Shown here: piece by piece, positions 15,101 through 25,206 of the stretch
Layout of the letters: the number at the start of each line of letters is the position of its first letter
How positions within the stretch are numbered: the first letter of the stretch is position 1
NCBI RefSeq assembly: GCF_051622035.1
Contig: NC_135357.1
Span: 36,253,691 to 36,317,690, forward strand
DNA: 64,000 nucleotides
DNA from: Arctopsyche grandis
Taxonomy: Eukaryota > Arthropoda > Insecta > Trichoptera > Hydropsychidae
Reading direction: 5' to 3'
Notes under the pieces: model-generated
Database searches by the model: none
Told to the model about the DNA's origin: nothing
What the model saw: the letters and a program-made list of their open reading frames with translations, nothing else
Made by a program: the position numbers and the translations under genes

Positions 15101-18100
15101 AAATAAATGTGCATTTAAAAAATATTTTTGTACATTAAAAAAAGTTTGTGTGCATTTCTAAATGACGGATACAGATTGCATTAGAAACTTTGCTTTGATC
15201 ATTGAAATAAATATTTGCTACTCAACACGTTCAACCCGGCGTGTACCACCGGTGGCCACGCGTATAGTGCTATAGCAGACTATAATTTTGCACCCCAACA
15301 CTACAATTCCTATAAAATTCTAAAGATTTAGGGACAACTCATTATATAAAGTGATTTTATGCCGTCACGCGTGACAGTGCCGCCACATGGGCAAATGTAT
15401 GAAATCATGCGCCGGGCTGAATGTGTATTACAATGACCAAAATACGAACTGACAACGACCAACGCTTCTCTCTACTGGATTCCTTCATTTTTACCTTGGC
15501 TTCGACTACATTACTTCGAAGTAAACACTTTTGACAGTTGACCGTTGTCAATAGCGGAAGACTGCAACATTGCCAATTTTTTTTATCTATTCTAATGCTA
15601 AAATCTATTTTTTCGAATGATCGTTTCATATTTTTAATGGTCACTTTATAATGCCAAAATATTTTATTCGATGCACAATACGAGATTGTCTAATGCACCG
15701 AAAATAATGCAAATTTTTAATGCACAAACATTTTTTTTAAGATACAAAGTATTTTTCTCAATGTACAGTTAAATAGTACCCATAAAATATATATATATAT
15801 ACCCAGTCATTCCTTCTATAAAACCTGTCAACGTCTGTTATAAATAATATATTTGTTGCAGTCTCAGGTACCTCCACGCCTGCAGGCCATCGCACCAGCC
15901 CAGTCTGCAGCCGCTGCGACATCTCCAGCATCCACAGTTCCAGCTGCAGATGCCAGTACGAGGGGCAAACGGTATTCCAGTTTGAGGCAAAGACCAATGC
16001 CGGACACCTACCAGCCTCATCAACAGCAATACATTACGGGTAACGTGCATACAACAGTGCTCTCGTTCACTACTTATCAATAGCATTATATGACATGTGA
16101 ATTTGTACGTTTAGATTATCAGCAAACGCCTGTACCAAAGCAACCGACCAATCAACAAACGATACCTTCGATGACGACCCTACCTCACCGACAGACGCCT
16201 CCGCTACTGCAATCGGCCACTCAGCACCATCCGTCGATACAGCAGCTGCATCAGCAAGCGCCGCAGCAGTTGCACCAGCCAGCCGCTCAGATCCACCAGC
16301 AGCAGGCCACTCAGGGAATTCACCAGCAGAGCGCTCAGCTACTCCAACAGTCGGGCCAGATACACCAGCAGGGTGCGCAGATGCTGCAGCAGACGGCGCA
16401 GATACACCAACAAACGCCACAAATTCACCAGCAGACGCCGCAGATCCACCAACAGACACCGCAGATACACCAACAGAGCACACAGATTCATCAACAGGCG
16501 GCGCAGATGCATCAGCAGCCGGCGCAGATACATCAGCAGCCGGCGCAGATACATCAGCAGCCGGCGCAGATACATCAACAGACTCCACCGCCGCCGTTGC
16601 CACAGCCTCAACCGCATCATCAGACGCCACCTCCAGCGCATCAATCGCTGAACAGGCAGCAGGCTAACATCCCCATGAGACAAGTTCCCCGAACGCACCA
16701 GCAGCAGATGACTTTGCACTCGATAAACAATCCAGCCCACTTACAAGGTTTGTCTTGAATTTGTCCGTTTGGTTTTGCTATTTTTAGCTTCCTGTCAAAT
16801 TTGTAATTATTCCTAATACGTTTCAGCTGGATTGGTGACGACACAAAGCTATGCCACTCCTCAAATGCTACCCCCTCAAGGGCAGTATATTCAAGTAAGT
16901 ATTTTTTTAGTTTGATATGTTCGGAAAAAATCGAAAAAGTGCCACCAGATCGATTCCAATTCCAACTCTAAGTTAAATTTTCTCACAATCACAATCTATT
17001 TGATACTTACATAGTATTTATTAGTATAACCAGCGGCGTGGACAGACAAAAAAATATATAAGTATATTTGTAATCATTCTTCGTTAACCTTTCCACCGCG
17101 TACGACTACTATACATGTCCTAGCGAACATGCCCTCAGCGCGTAAGACACGCATAGATGTCTTGGAAGTTCCAACCTGTACAAGAGCCGTCTATTGTGTT
17201 AAAATTTTATAACTTGGTTGAAAATATTACTAAATGTATACTTTACCAAATTCAATAGATGGCAGTAGTCAAAAAAAATTCAATGTAGGCTAAAATAATT
17301 TATAAAATATTACAACCTATATTTATAGTCGAAAACGCGATAACAAAATCCGCAAAAAAGCAGCCGCGTACAGGGCATGTTCGCTAAATTTGGTGACGCG
17401 GGCAAAGGGTTAAAGATATACCTATAAATTTCAGCGCAATCCCTTTTTAGTAAATGTAAAATTATTATCTTCATATATTATATTCTAAAAACTAAATACA
17501 ATATGTTGCGATTTTAAATATAAATAAAAACAATTATTTCTGTGATGTCTTTAAATCCTTTTTGAAAGATTATTTTTGTATAAATTTTGCCATCAGACAA
17601 TTTCAATTATACTGAAAACTTTATCATCATTTAACAAATTTTGGTTTTTGGCGCCTCTCACGAAGCTGGCGCCCCAGGCCTATAAAGCCTGCCCCTAGGG
17701 CCGGCCCTGGTTGTGGACTAATGGTTAGCATATTATGCTCTCTATCAGAGTGATCAAGGGTTCGAATCCCACTAGAGTCCCGCTGTTGGCAAAACTTTGG
17801 TTTGTGACTCCAGGTCGATCGTTTCCTATCAGAGTTTGCCAATTTTGTCAACGGTTCCTGTAAAAATTGGCATCTCCTTTCTACAAATATCACTCTTGCT
17901 AATCTCAAGCTAATCAGCGTTTTGAAGTTCGCTAATTTGATTATAAAATGCCGCAAAAATTTCTCCGCATAGATGTCACTGTGGATGTTTATATGAATTC
18001 GCATTGTATAAAATGCTTATATACGATTATATTAATTGATTGTATTGTATCTGTATAAGTGCACTGGTCGCTTTGGGCCGATCAGTAAAGGGGAGTAATC

Positions 18101-21100
18101 ATGTTCTATGAAATAAAATAAAATCTAATAATGTGACAAGAGTTTTGCTAACCGAAACAAAATTACAACTACAATGCAATCAATGGAAAATCAACACGTC
18201 TGTATGTTTTGTTTGTGTAGAATGCCAACGGGACAGTCTACGGCCATGTGGTTCCTCAGGTGTATGCAGCGCCGCCTCCACAAGCCTATGCGACTCCGCA
18301 GCATCAGCCCATTCCTCCGCAAGCCATGCCGCCGCAGCCGCTACCCCCCCAAGCAATGCCGCCACAAGCAATACCTCCACAAGCCCTTCAACCGCACACG
18401 TACCACCACCAAACGCCAGCTCCGCAACACCCATCACCATACGTACCTCACGTGAATGTAATACGATCGATATTCATTACGACGCACGTATACAATTGAT
18501 GTTATTTTAATTTTGTATCTTATGATATGTAGACCGGTCGAACGGTGTTCCGAGAACCCAGTGGTATTACATACTACAGTCCTCAGGAGCAGAAGGGAGC
18601 TGCGCCGCCCACCCGGAGACCAACCAACGCTATACCAATCGTGCCTCCACCCCCGAAAGAAAGGTTCGGTTTTGAGTTTTGTTTATATTCCGTTTATTCA
18701 GCATGGTATTGTATTGTTGACCATACAGGCACTTTGTCAATTGTCATTTCTCGCTATATGCGCATGATTTACAGCTCTATTTGAGTATTGATTCTGAATG
18801 TTCTTGTGAGCTTTTACAAGAGGATTTAAATGCTCTTCATGCTTGGTCGTTAATTAACCGTTTGCCTCTTAATGTCTCCAGATGTAAAGTAACGTGTTTA
18901 TACCATACCATTCCTTATCTTGCTGGTAACTCTATTTTGAACTGTGACGAGTGACCTAAGATTCTCCAATCACATTGAGCTCTGCTTCAAGGATGCTGGG
19001 GTTTGTTTCCATAATCCCACTATTCTGAGGCTGCTGTACAATGCTCTAGTGAGAAGTATCATGGAGTATGCCTCAATAATCCGGATTCCTTCAGCCAAAG
19101 TTCAATCCATCAAACTTGAACTTATCCAAAGACGCTTTCTCCGACTTATTTATAAGGAGCAATATGGGATTTACCCATATGTATTTCCTTCAAGATTTGT
19201 CATGGGTATGGTCGGCTATACTTCTCTAGAACACCGGGGGAATGTTGCCCTCGTCAAGTTTTTGTTTTCTTTATTTAGAGGTTTTATCTCGTGTCAGTCT
19301 ATTCTGGCGGAGATTGGCCTTCATGCTCCGGAGAGTTTGATCTGGACCCCTATTTCATATTCCTCTGGCATGTATCAATTCTCCAATTCCTCGTGGCCTC
19401 CGTTCCTTAAACTCACTGGATGGTGGCCATTGACATTTGTCACATCTCTCGTCATTTGCTGCACCACTTCCTCGGTTACGGAGGTTGTGACCAATTGGAA
19501 CAGTATTTTTCATGTACTTTCTTCCATTATTAATCTGTTTAGCACACTCCCCGCTTTAGAGCAATCTGTTAGATGAGTGTGCATGATTAATTGATGTATG
19601 TATATAATAATAAAAATTGTTTTTTCAGGGGTAAACTAGGTGAGGGCGTTCCGCCCCCATCGGACAACATCGATCACATAGTTGACAATATGTTCGTGCC
19701 GCGTCAAGGACGAACGGGACCCTCGAGACCCGGTATGCACGATTATACACACACGAGTGTTGTCGGATCACATGGTTAATCACAATATATAATATTATAT
19801 GTGTTTGTAGAAGTATGCGCAGTGGATTGAATCCAATCAGTAATAATATGTGCATATATTTTTTAATAGAATTTGTCGTTTGGAATACATTAATCGTTTT
19901 AAAGCCCGCTAATCACGATTGTAAATTTCCACTTGTATTTTAAAGCTATAATTAGAGGATATATGTACATATATTGTACAATTCATTTATAAAAGTGGAT
20001 CATATGTATTATAACAGAAAGTTATGCGCTTAAGTCGCATGCATTATAATACTGATAATGATTAATTGGACTGAGCAACAAAAAAATCTAATATTGCTGT
20101 GCCAAAAGTATTCGAAGCAATAATCAGATGTTTTGTGTTGATTGTGTTTTTTTTTCCGTGCTATATTATGCATTAATTGGGCCATTTTTATATTTCACTA
20201 CGTTTACAACAGCTGCGTTTTAATTATAAGGCTCTATATTAGCTTCACTTCGCAATCGATTCTGTATCTTTTCCTACCTTTGCTAACTTTGCCATTTTGC
20301 GCTGTTTGCTCAACGATGGTAATTTAAATCGTTTCTGATGATGAAAAATAATCATAATAAACCTTCTGAATTTGCATTATTTTTGGACATGGTGACGTTT
20401 TTATAGCTAGTGGACTTATATGTTTGTCCCACTCGTATTTTTAATTGTTTAAACGCCAATAAATTTATCATTTTCACGCTGTATCTAAAATTTGCATTTT
20501 AGGCTCTCGTTATAGTGAAAAATTATCGAAATAAGCTCATAATATTATGGGGAAAAAATATGTAAAGTATATTTTGGACTTTTAAAATTCGATGGGTAAT
20601 TAATTATGAGTATTTTAAAGCAATAAAAAAACACAATCAATAGGAAAAACATCTTAGCATTTTTTTAAACGCTAATTAATATCCTGTAAGCGAAAGCAAA
20701 CCAGCAAAAATCAATGTCATATTCGAATTCAGTGGGTCAATCTTAGTAAAGATTGACTCTGATAATTTTTTAGTCGTTTGCTCAGTGTAGTTAATGTTCA
20801 CTCCATTGCGCATTGTATTATTTAATGAAATTATTAATACACGTTCATATTTTGATGTGTTGTTTATTTATCGAATGTTGAAATTTTAGGTGAAACTCCA
20901 CCGAGGTCGTTGGAGCCGACAATGATGAGACAAATGGAGGACGCGGCTCGCCAATTGGAAGAGAAGTATATAGAAGAGAAGGCAATGAAAGAGATAACCC
21001 CTGAAGCAGCGCCGTCCAGATTAGACCTATCAGCGCAAATGGTCGAAGCACCCGTCACAAACATATCTCACACCGAAGCAGTAATAACCCCGACAGACAG

Positions 21101-21536
21101 CAGCGTGATCCATCAAATAGAAACCTCAACCAAAGAACCGACCACGCCGGAACTAATGACCCCTCAAAATAGTCAAATACCCGAAGTCGAAACGCCAGAG
21201 ACGGAGGCCGAGACAGTGCCGGAAGAACCGCAACAGCAGCAGCAGCTCGTTGAAGAAGTGCAATCAGATGCACCGGCGATAGAAGAACAATCGGTCGTTG
21301 AAGTTGAAGTTCCCGTAGAGAAGGAACCCGAACCGGAGATTCCGATAGTTGAAGTCGTCGCTGAAGTAGTGGAGGCCGAGCCGGAAATTGCTCCTGCACC
21401 CGAAAGCCAACCCTTGACTGAGCCGGTGGCGGTTGCGGTTCCAGATCCAGATCCAGCTCCAGCTCCGGCTCCGGCTGCTGACGACGTTCCGAAGGTAGAA
21501 GTCGCCGAAACGAAAGAGGAAGCGGCCGAGTGCTGA
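6158..21536 (+). CDS. btz: Barentsz/CASC3, exon junction complex core protein (16 coding exons)
   Basis: Joined exons: 6158-6247, 11279-11362, 11439-11475, 11549-11654, 12782-12977, 14206-14300, 14373-14510, 14587-14847, 14920-15049, 15862-16039, 16115-16747, 16827-16894, 18221-18457, 18533-18663, 19629-19732, 20890-21536. Every phase agrees and the frame is open for 1,044 codons to TGA. ATG 6158 is the first in-frame ATG, in a GC-rich 5' region. The SELOR domain, which in this family clamps eIF4A3 and RNA in the exon junction complex, is recognisable from residue ~88 to ~235: NPQYIPKRGTFYEHDDRTAP (exon 4), DRWLHDKYNENDQ (exon 5), ELIAIYGYDIRG (exon 6), RNWEDENAYGK (exon 7). Before it lies an acidic D/E/S/G segment; after it a basic patch (exon 8), a Q/P/H-rich middle (exons 10-13), a 44-residue R/P-containing exon 14, and an acidic E/P/V-rich tail. 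Known family roles are mRNA localisation, NMD and splicing-coupled mRNP assembly. All introns are GT-AG except intron 7, which is GC-AG. The gene is longer than human CASC3 (about 700 residues), mainly through the Q-rich middle and acidic tail. Exon 3 (37 nt) is the least certain boundary. Confidence 0.9.
6772..7099. mobile_element. TTAA-flanked piggyBac-like MITE (family A)
   Basis: Begins TTAACCTTTCCACC and ends GCGGGCAAAGGGTTAA, an imperfect inverted terminus flanked by TTAA, the piggyBac target duplication. A near-identical copy is at 17084-17413, and the right half matches the copy at 12153-12665. No transposase. Lies in btz intron 1, and its right TTAA (7096-7099) is also the left TTAA of the next element. 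Confidence 0.75.
7096..7645. mobile_element. TTAA-flanked MITE (family B)
   Basis: Ends are TTAACCTTCCATCGGGCG and, inverted, TTAACCTTCCAGCGGGCG. Near each end is the palindromic word TCGTAAATTTTACG(A/T). Both flanking TTAA sites are shared with adjacent elements (6772-7099 and 7642-8461). No coding capacity. Confidence 0.75.
7642..8461. mobile_element. TTAA-flanked element with a giant internal hairpin (family C)
   Basis: Terminal inverted repeats are TTAAGAGGGCTGTACACC on the left and TTTAGAGGGCTGTACACC read inward from the right; the right target site is TAAA, a one-base decay of TTAA. The middle (about 7968-8375) is a near-perfect inverted repeat with arms of about 185-200 bp around a loop near 8156-8169. 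A shorter member lacking that hairpin is at 32854-33349. Lies in btz intron 1. Confidence 0.8.
8581..9142. mobile_element. TTAA-flanked piggyBac-like MITE (family D)
   Basis: Left end TTAACGCTTTGAGTGCTGAC; right end inverted TTAACCCTTTGAATGCTGAC. These are about 17/20 matched termini with TTAA on both sides. No transposase-like frame. Fourth TTAA element within 2.4 kb of btz intron 1. Confidence 0.75.
9211..9490 (-). mobile_element. Non-autonomous Helitron, btz intron 1
   Basis: On the - strand the 3' terminus reads GGGAAGCCGGGTAGTATCACTAG followed by T (9211-9237), the GAAGCCGGG-hairpin/CTAG|T pattern also seen at 57119 and 57961. The other side (ATATAAAACC near 9485, then GGCGTCTGTAATTC) matches a copy at about 59778-59990. 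No helicase coding sequence. Confidence 0.6.
9940..10410. repeat. Interspersed repeat R2, copy 1
   Basis: About 470 bp shared with 50070-50555 and partly with 52210-52505. Landmarks are GTATTAACAGTGGGAAAAAA, CTTAGAGAGATTTGAAAGCT, CCAAGATATAGAAAAATC and TTACCAGATTCGTGTTCACT. No long frame and no clear terminal repeats, so the class is open. Located in btz intron 1. Confidence 0.7.
12053..12080. repeat. (TTTA)n microsatellite
   Basis: About seven tandem TTTA units in btz intron 4. Confidence 0.9.
12153..12665. mobile_element. TTAA-flanked piggyBac-like MITE (family A, long form)
   Basis: Ends are TTAACCGTTTGCCCGCGG and inverted TTAACCCTTTGCCCGCGG, a 17/18 match. The right 90 bp (TCGAAAAC...GTACAGGGC...GGGCAAAGGG) match the right ends of the 6772 and 17084 copies, so this 513-bp form is probably closer to the parent. 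Lies in btz intron 4. Confidence 0.8.
13540..14005. repeat. Degenerate ~147-bp periodic repeat in btz intron 5
   Basis: The word (C/T)GGAAGT(G/A)G preceded by AAC/GAC recurs at 13551, 13697, 13847 and 13991, spacings of 146, 150 and 144 bp. Intervening sequence is poorly conserved but keeps GACC/GTCAAA-like words after each hit. It may be an old tandem array. Confidence 0.4.
14511..14586 (+). other. btz intron 7, non-canonical GC-AG intron
   Basis: Exon 7 must end after AACGATAG in phase 2 to join exon 8 (A|AAT CGT ATT...) in the only open frame. The donor is then AG|GCATGT. The nearest GT (14515, CAT|GTATTT) would put exon 8 in a frame that stops after three codons. The intron is 76 nt with TTTTCAG at the acceptor, like its 72-76-nt neighbours. 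Confidence 0.75.
15222..15426. mobile_element. Short inverted-repeat MITE, btz intron 9
   Basis: ACACGTTCAACCCGGCG on the left is opposed by CGCCGGGCTGAATGTGT on the right, an imperfect inverted terminus of about 17 bp bounding ~200 bp with no frame. Target duplication unclear. Confidence 0.5.
16319..16580 (+). repeat. Q-rich heptad repeat inside btz exon 11
   Basis: A 21-bp coding repeat gives about 12-13 seven-residue units of the form (A/P)QIHQQ(T/P), with variants such as AQLLQQS, AQMLQQT and AQMHQQP. The unit keeps I/L/M at position 3 and QQ at 5-6. The last three units (AQIHQQP) are almost identical at nucleotide level, suggesting recent expansion. It sits in the low-complexity middle of Barentsz. 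Confidence 0.9.
17084..17413. mobile_element. TTAA-flanked piggyBac-like MITE (family A), btz intron 12
   Basis: Almost the same sequence as 6772-7099 and in the same orientation: TTAACCTTTCCACCGCG at the left and GACGCGGGCAAAGGGTTAA at the right. Close similarity of the two copies suggests recent activity of the family. Confidence 0.8.
17708..18126 (+). mobile_element. tRNA-headed SINE with shared central block (type 2), btz intron 12
   Basis: The head has an A-box-like GTGGACTAATGG and a B box GGTTCGAATCCC (17759-17770). The body contains the 40-bp block at 17806-17845 that is identical to the block in the SINE at 55114. The 3' tail differs and ends in an AAATAAAATAAAA run at about 18110-18122. 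Just upstream, 17640-17710 ends in GGGCCGGCCCTG, resembling one end of a hAT-type element. Confidence 0.75.
18785..19576 (+). pseudogene. Truncated non-LTR retrotransposon (reverse transcriptase C-terminal part), btz intron 14
   Basis: Translates in two frames. First comes SECSCELLQEDLNALHAWS with RLPLNVSRCKV (18785-18940), the post-YADD region of jockey-like reverse transcriptases. After a stop/frameshift near 18950 comes a 210-residue frame with LRLLYNALVRSIMEYASII and IQRRFLRLIY (thumb and connection). The YADD palm is absent, so it is 5'-truncated and dead. Same strand as btz, inside a 965-bp intron. Compare the better-preserved relative at 44430-46540. Confidence 0.8.
20480..20800. repeat. 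Interspersed repeat shared with 60.1-60.45 kb, btz intron 15
   Basis: Shared words with 60110-60450 include AAAATTCG, TATTTTAAAGCAATAAAAA, CAATC(A)ATAGG/TTGGGAAAACATC and ATTCGAATTCAGTGGGTCAA, in the same order. Both also loosely resemble R2 (GACTATAGATTCCAAT). An old repeat of unknown class. Confidence 0.6.
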
Positions 21537-21580
21537 GTCAATTCTGAAATGTGAATGCTTCGAGATTATCAATAACCTCT

Positions 21581-21614
<34 letters not shown>

Positions 21615-22131
21615 CATATTAATCTATTTGTTCTCTTTTTTATTTAATTACGAAATTGTCGATGCACTTTCTATTTTTTTTTTTTTTTGGTTTGATCCGA
21701 TGTCTAGGAAGATCGTGTTTTTTATTGTTCAATTTTCATGTATGACGAGCAATGTACAATTTATAGCAATATTTTTTTAAAACAATCATAGATTATAGTG
21801 TTGAATGTATTTTTTCATCGATTGGTTGATTATTGTTAAATACATCGTAGTCTAATTATTGAGACCGCCTGGACATCATCATCATCATCATTGGTTGCGT
21901 CGTTCGTATGCTGTGAACTTTTTTTTATTATCACTATTTTATAAGAGCGTTCGTATGCTGTGAATTTTTTTTATCATCATTTTCTTTATTTTATAAGAGT
22001 ATAAAAATATATATATGTATGATAAATATAGCACAATAAGATATGATTACTTTTACGTTCACACCATTTTACAAGAATAAACCCGGTTTCATTTGTACGC
22101 ATGTTGTAATTCTCAATTTCCTATCTAGAAA

Positions 22132-22163
<32 letters not shown>

Positions 22164-22167
<4 letters not shown>

Positions 22168-22485
22168 TGTGGCTATTTGCAGGTACTACATCTGCGAATT
22201 ATTGGCTATTTGCAGATACTATATCTGCGACAGGCGCAAAGGCTTCTGCGCATGCGCGTGAACTGTCACTGTCAACGTGTTTACTGATAAAATTTAGTTA
22301 GAACTCGTAAAATGACGTAGTATGAACGATTGATTAAACATATAAGATTAAAATAATGAACGATTGATCAATGAAGTCAAGTATACATTAAATGTAAGAA
22401 ATTATAATCGGATTATAAGTTCAAGCGCATGCGCAGAAGGCTTTGCGCCTGTCGCAGATATAGTACCTACAAATAGCCACAACCT
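22164..22485. mobile_element. MITE with ~65-bp terminal inverted repeats, btz 3' region
   Basis: Left end AGGTTGTGGCTATTTGCAG and its inverted counterpart at 22420-22485 match over about 65 bp, including TCGCAGATATAGTA and GCGCATGCGCAGAAGGC. The left arm carries an extra partial duplication (GGCTATTTGCAG... occurs at 22171 and 22203). It sits about 630 bp after the btz stop and next to a TA tract; candidate polyadenylation hexamers for btz flank it (22076, 22604, 23013), so it may be part of the 3' UTR. Confidence 0.8.
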
Positions 22486-23211
22486 ATTTAAAATTCAAAT
22501 GAAACGCGCGTCTTTTGTTTGTTTTTTTTTTCTTGTATCAGGTGCTATAAAGAAAAAAGTAAAAAAAAAATCGATCAAGTCTATATGTTGATATAATAAT
22601 AGAAATAAATAACAATGCTTATGTTATAATATATTATTTAAATGTTGCCGTTGTTAACTCCGTCACTTTATATAATAATAACGATAATAATAATGGGGGG
22701 GGTTTTAGGGGGGTAGTATTGGCTTTAAAAGATTCGTTCTCAAATGATCTGATGACAATTTCAAATAGTGACACATGAATGCATTTTAATAGTAAAGAAA
22801 TATAATTAAAAAAAAAAAAAACACTATCTAGTCAAGTACGAGATATCAAGTAATAATCAAAATTTATATAAGTATATTTTTCGTTGCATTAAAAATATAA
22901 TGACGGGCGTCTGATGAGTTTGTAGACGCTCGTGCATCATCTAATCTCGGATCAACGTTGGAATTTGTAAATACGATTGCAATTTGTAATATGATTGCAA
23001 TCATGCCGTTTCAATAAAACTGTGCGTTTCTGTTTTCAAATTTATTTTTGCTACTTTAATTTCAATGTCTGTTTGTTTTTTTTTCACTCAACTGTATTAT
23101 TATTGTATAACATTTTCGTTTGTAATGAGCACATGTTTATTTTTGCAAATTGTAACAGTTGACATTTATTATTATTAATATATAATATTGTCTTTCAAAG
23201 ATTACATTTAA

Positions 23212-23217
23212 TTTATT
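23212..23217 (-). terminator. Candidate poly(A) signal of the unnamed - strand gene
   Basis: AATAAA on the - strand, 56 bp past the TGA at 23273. Confidence 0.5.
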
Positions 23218-23272
23218 ATTAAATTATAAAAAAACAATAAAAGTCGTGAAAAACAACACCAAACCACGCTTT

Positions 23273-25018
23273 TCATTTGACAAGTTTTTTCTCCGCCGCC
23301 TCGTTCAACGTCTCTTCGATCGTCTCTTGCAAATCTGAACACCTGCAAATAAAAATTGCAATTATTACCTGCTTATAGTTGAATGAAATACATTTATGTA
23401 CGTACAATTTGCTGTTTAATTTTTCTAATTGGGTATTATACTGCCCTAGGATGTTTTTGACGCTGTTTTTCAACATATCTTCTATGATTATTTTCCTGTA
23501 ATGAAATATTTATTCGTATGAAGTAATTCCATTGATGAAAGTATGCTTTGTATTGGAAATAACCTTGAATTTTGTCGTTTTTTCTTGTCTTTCTTGTTCA
23601 TCAGTATCGGTGACGGTGAAACAGTTTCATTTGGATGGTCAGGGATTTTCACTTCGTATCTGGCATCGTCGCTTTCGAACATTGGACTACTCGGTATGAC
23701 ATTTTGAATCGTTTCCTGCCTCTTTGACTGAGTGTTTTGACTAAAAATACTGTCCAAATTCATTTTCTGAATGTTTAAATCAGTGTTCGTACTGGAGATA
23801 GTGCCTCGTTGAACTTTTTCAATGACGAGACTCGGCAAGATGTCCGACTGGGGGTGGAACTCTTGCACTTGGAGTTTTTTTGGTTTGATTTTTCTACGCT
23901 TTTTAGGAGTCACTTCCGGGACGATTTTGATTTTTGGTTTTTTCGTCATCTTTTTGCTATCGCTACAAGTATTGCCTTTCAATTTTTCGAATGCCGTATC
24001 AAACTTTATATCTATATCAGTGACTGTATCAAACAAGTCGTTGGCATTTTTCTTCTTCATTGCCAATTTCCTTTTGATTTCATTATCGACGAATGCTTCC
24101 ATATCATACTCGTCGCGTTCCAATATCTCACAATCATATACAGTCGTACTCGTGATATTTGCTTTATTTTTCTTGACAGTCGTATTGGCTTTACTTTTCT
24201 TGACCGTCATCGGTCGCGAGAATCCTTTGCTGAAGCTCTGCATATTGCTCACATTCTCGGGCGTCTCCGGAATCATTTCCTGAAAATCATCCGAATTGTT
24301 TTGACATGAAACAGTACATTAAATGGTAATTGACAAGCTCAATATACTTGTGAAGGTATGGGATTATTCGCAGGATGCTCCGTCTCTTTTTCATATCTCA
24401 TGAAAACTTGGGACGTGTGACGCTGAGGAGAGAATTCCTTCTCTCTGTTGAAAGTATGGAACGCTTGATTCGACCGAATTTGCTGGGAACGTATATCGAT
24501 TTCATTTGTGATCCTCATGAACGCTTCACTTACTGAAAAGACCATGAGAAAGTTACTAACTGGAATACAAACCAATAACGTGTGAGATAACTGACATACT
24601 CTTGAATGGTTTTCTACTTTCAGGAGGCTTGGGCGTGTCCATGTTCTGAAAAACATTAAACCGTGTGAAAGTTTTGTATGTAAACACTAGTACTGTCTCT
24701 TTCACGCCGTGTATAAATGGACGAGAGTGAGAGAGAGAGAGAGATGTCAAAATGGGGTGTGTAATAAATTAGATTTGAAAAAGTTTTTACTTTGTCGAAT
24801 ACGACGGAGGTTTCTTTGAAATTTTGTAGTTTATTGTTTTTGTTTTTGTTGGAGCGAGTAGGTTTCGCTCGGCCCGTAGGCTTTGCCTTTGGCTTCATGT
24901 TTGGCTGCGGCTGGTTTAACGACGCTATGAATACCGCGCTGCCATTGTGCACTGCTGCCAACTTCACATGTTGTGCGCATAATTGATAAATACATAAAAT
25001 GGTTGTGTAAAAATTCAT
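23273..25018 (-). CDS. Unrecognised basic, low-complexity protein (6 coding exons)
   Basis: Joined on the - strand: 25018-24791, 24645-24600, 24532-24348, 24279-23564, 23495-23406, 23342-23273. All introns are GT-AG, phases agree throughout, and the frame ends at TGA 23273. Starting at ATG 25018 gives 444 residues; the internal ATG at 24898 (MKPKAKPTGRAKPTRS) gives 404 and begins exactly where the basic, hydrophilic character begins, so it is a serious alternative. The N-terminal part is K/R/N/P-rich; residues ~92-153 (SEAFMRITNEIDIRSQQ...) look helical. The long fourth exon has a lysine-rich stretch (KKMTKKPKIKIV then PKKRRKIKPKK, resembling a bipartite nuclear signal) and scattered acidic clusters. 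The C-terminus (EDMLKNSVKNILGQYNTQLEKLNSKL...EETLNEAAEKK) looks like a short coiled coil. I do not recognise a family; a nuclear or chromosome-associated protein is a guess from the basic tracts. It converges with btz, 1.7 kb between stops. Confidence 0.75.
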
Positions 25019-25117
25019 AATTGTCAATCTTTTTTTATGTTTGTTCTGCATCTAACATATATCAAATAAGCTATTTTCATAATTTTTATTATATATTATT
25101 TTTTGGTCTCCGTGACG

Positions 25118-25193
25118 AGACAGAATGTAAAATTAGAGAAAACGCAAAGATCGAAAATCGAAAGATCAAAAAAAAATGGTGCATGGTAAACGA
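25118..25193. repeat. Fragment of the ATCTTTCGACTT repeat family
   Basis: AAAGATCGAAAATCGAAAGATC followed by GTGCATGGTAAACGATAC matches the inverted copies at 34.1-34.5 and 53.15-53.7 kb. Confidence 0.6.
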
Positions 25194-25206
25194 TACATAC
25201 TCACTT

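Noticed and set aside
16070-16630. 186-codon antisense frame opposite btz exon 11 (SAPAADVSAPAADV repeats)
   Set aside because: It is the mirror of the 21-bp coding repeat; the sense frame has conserved context and splice phases.
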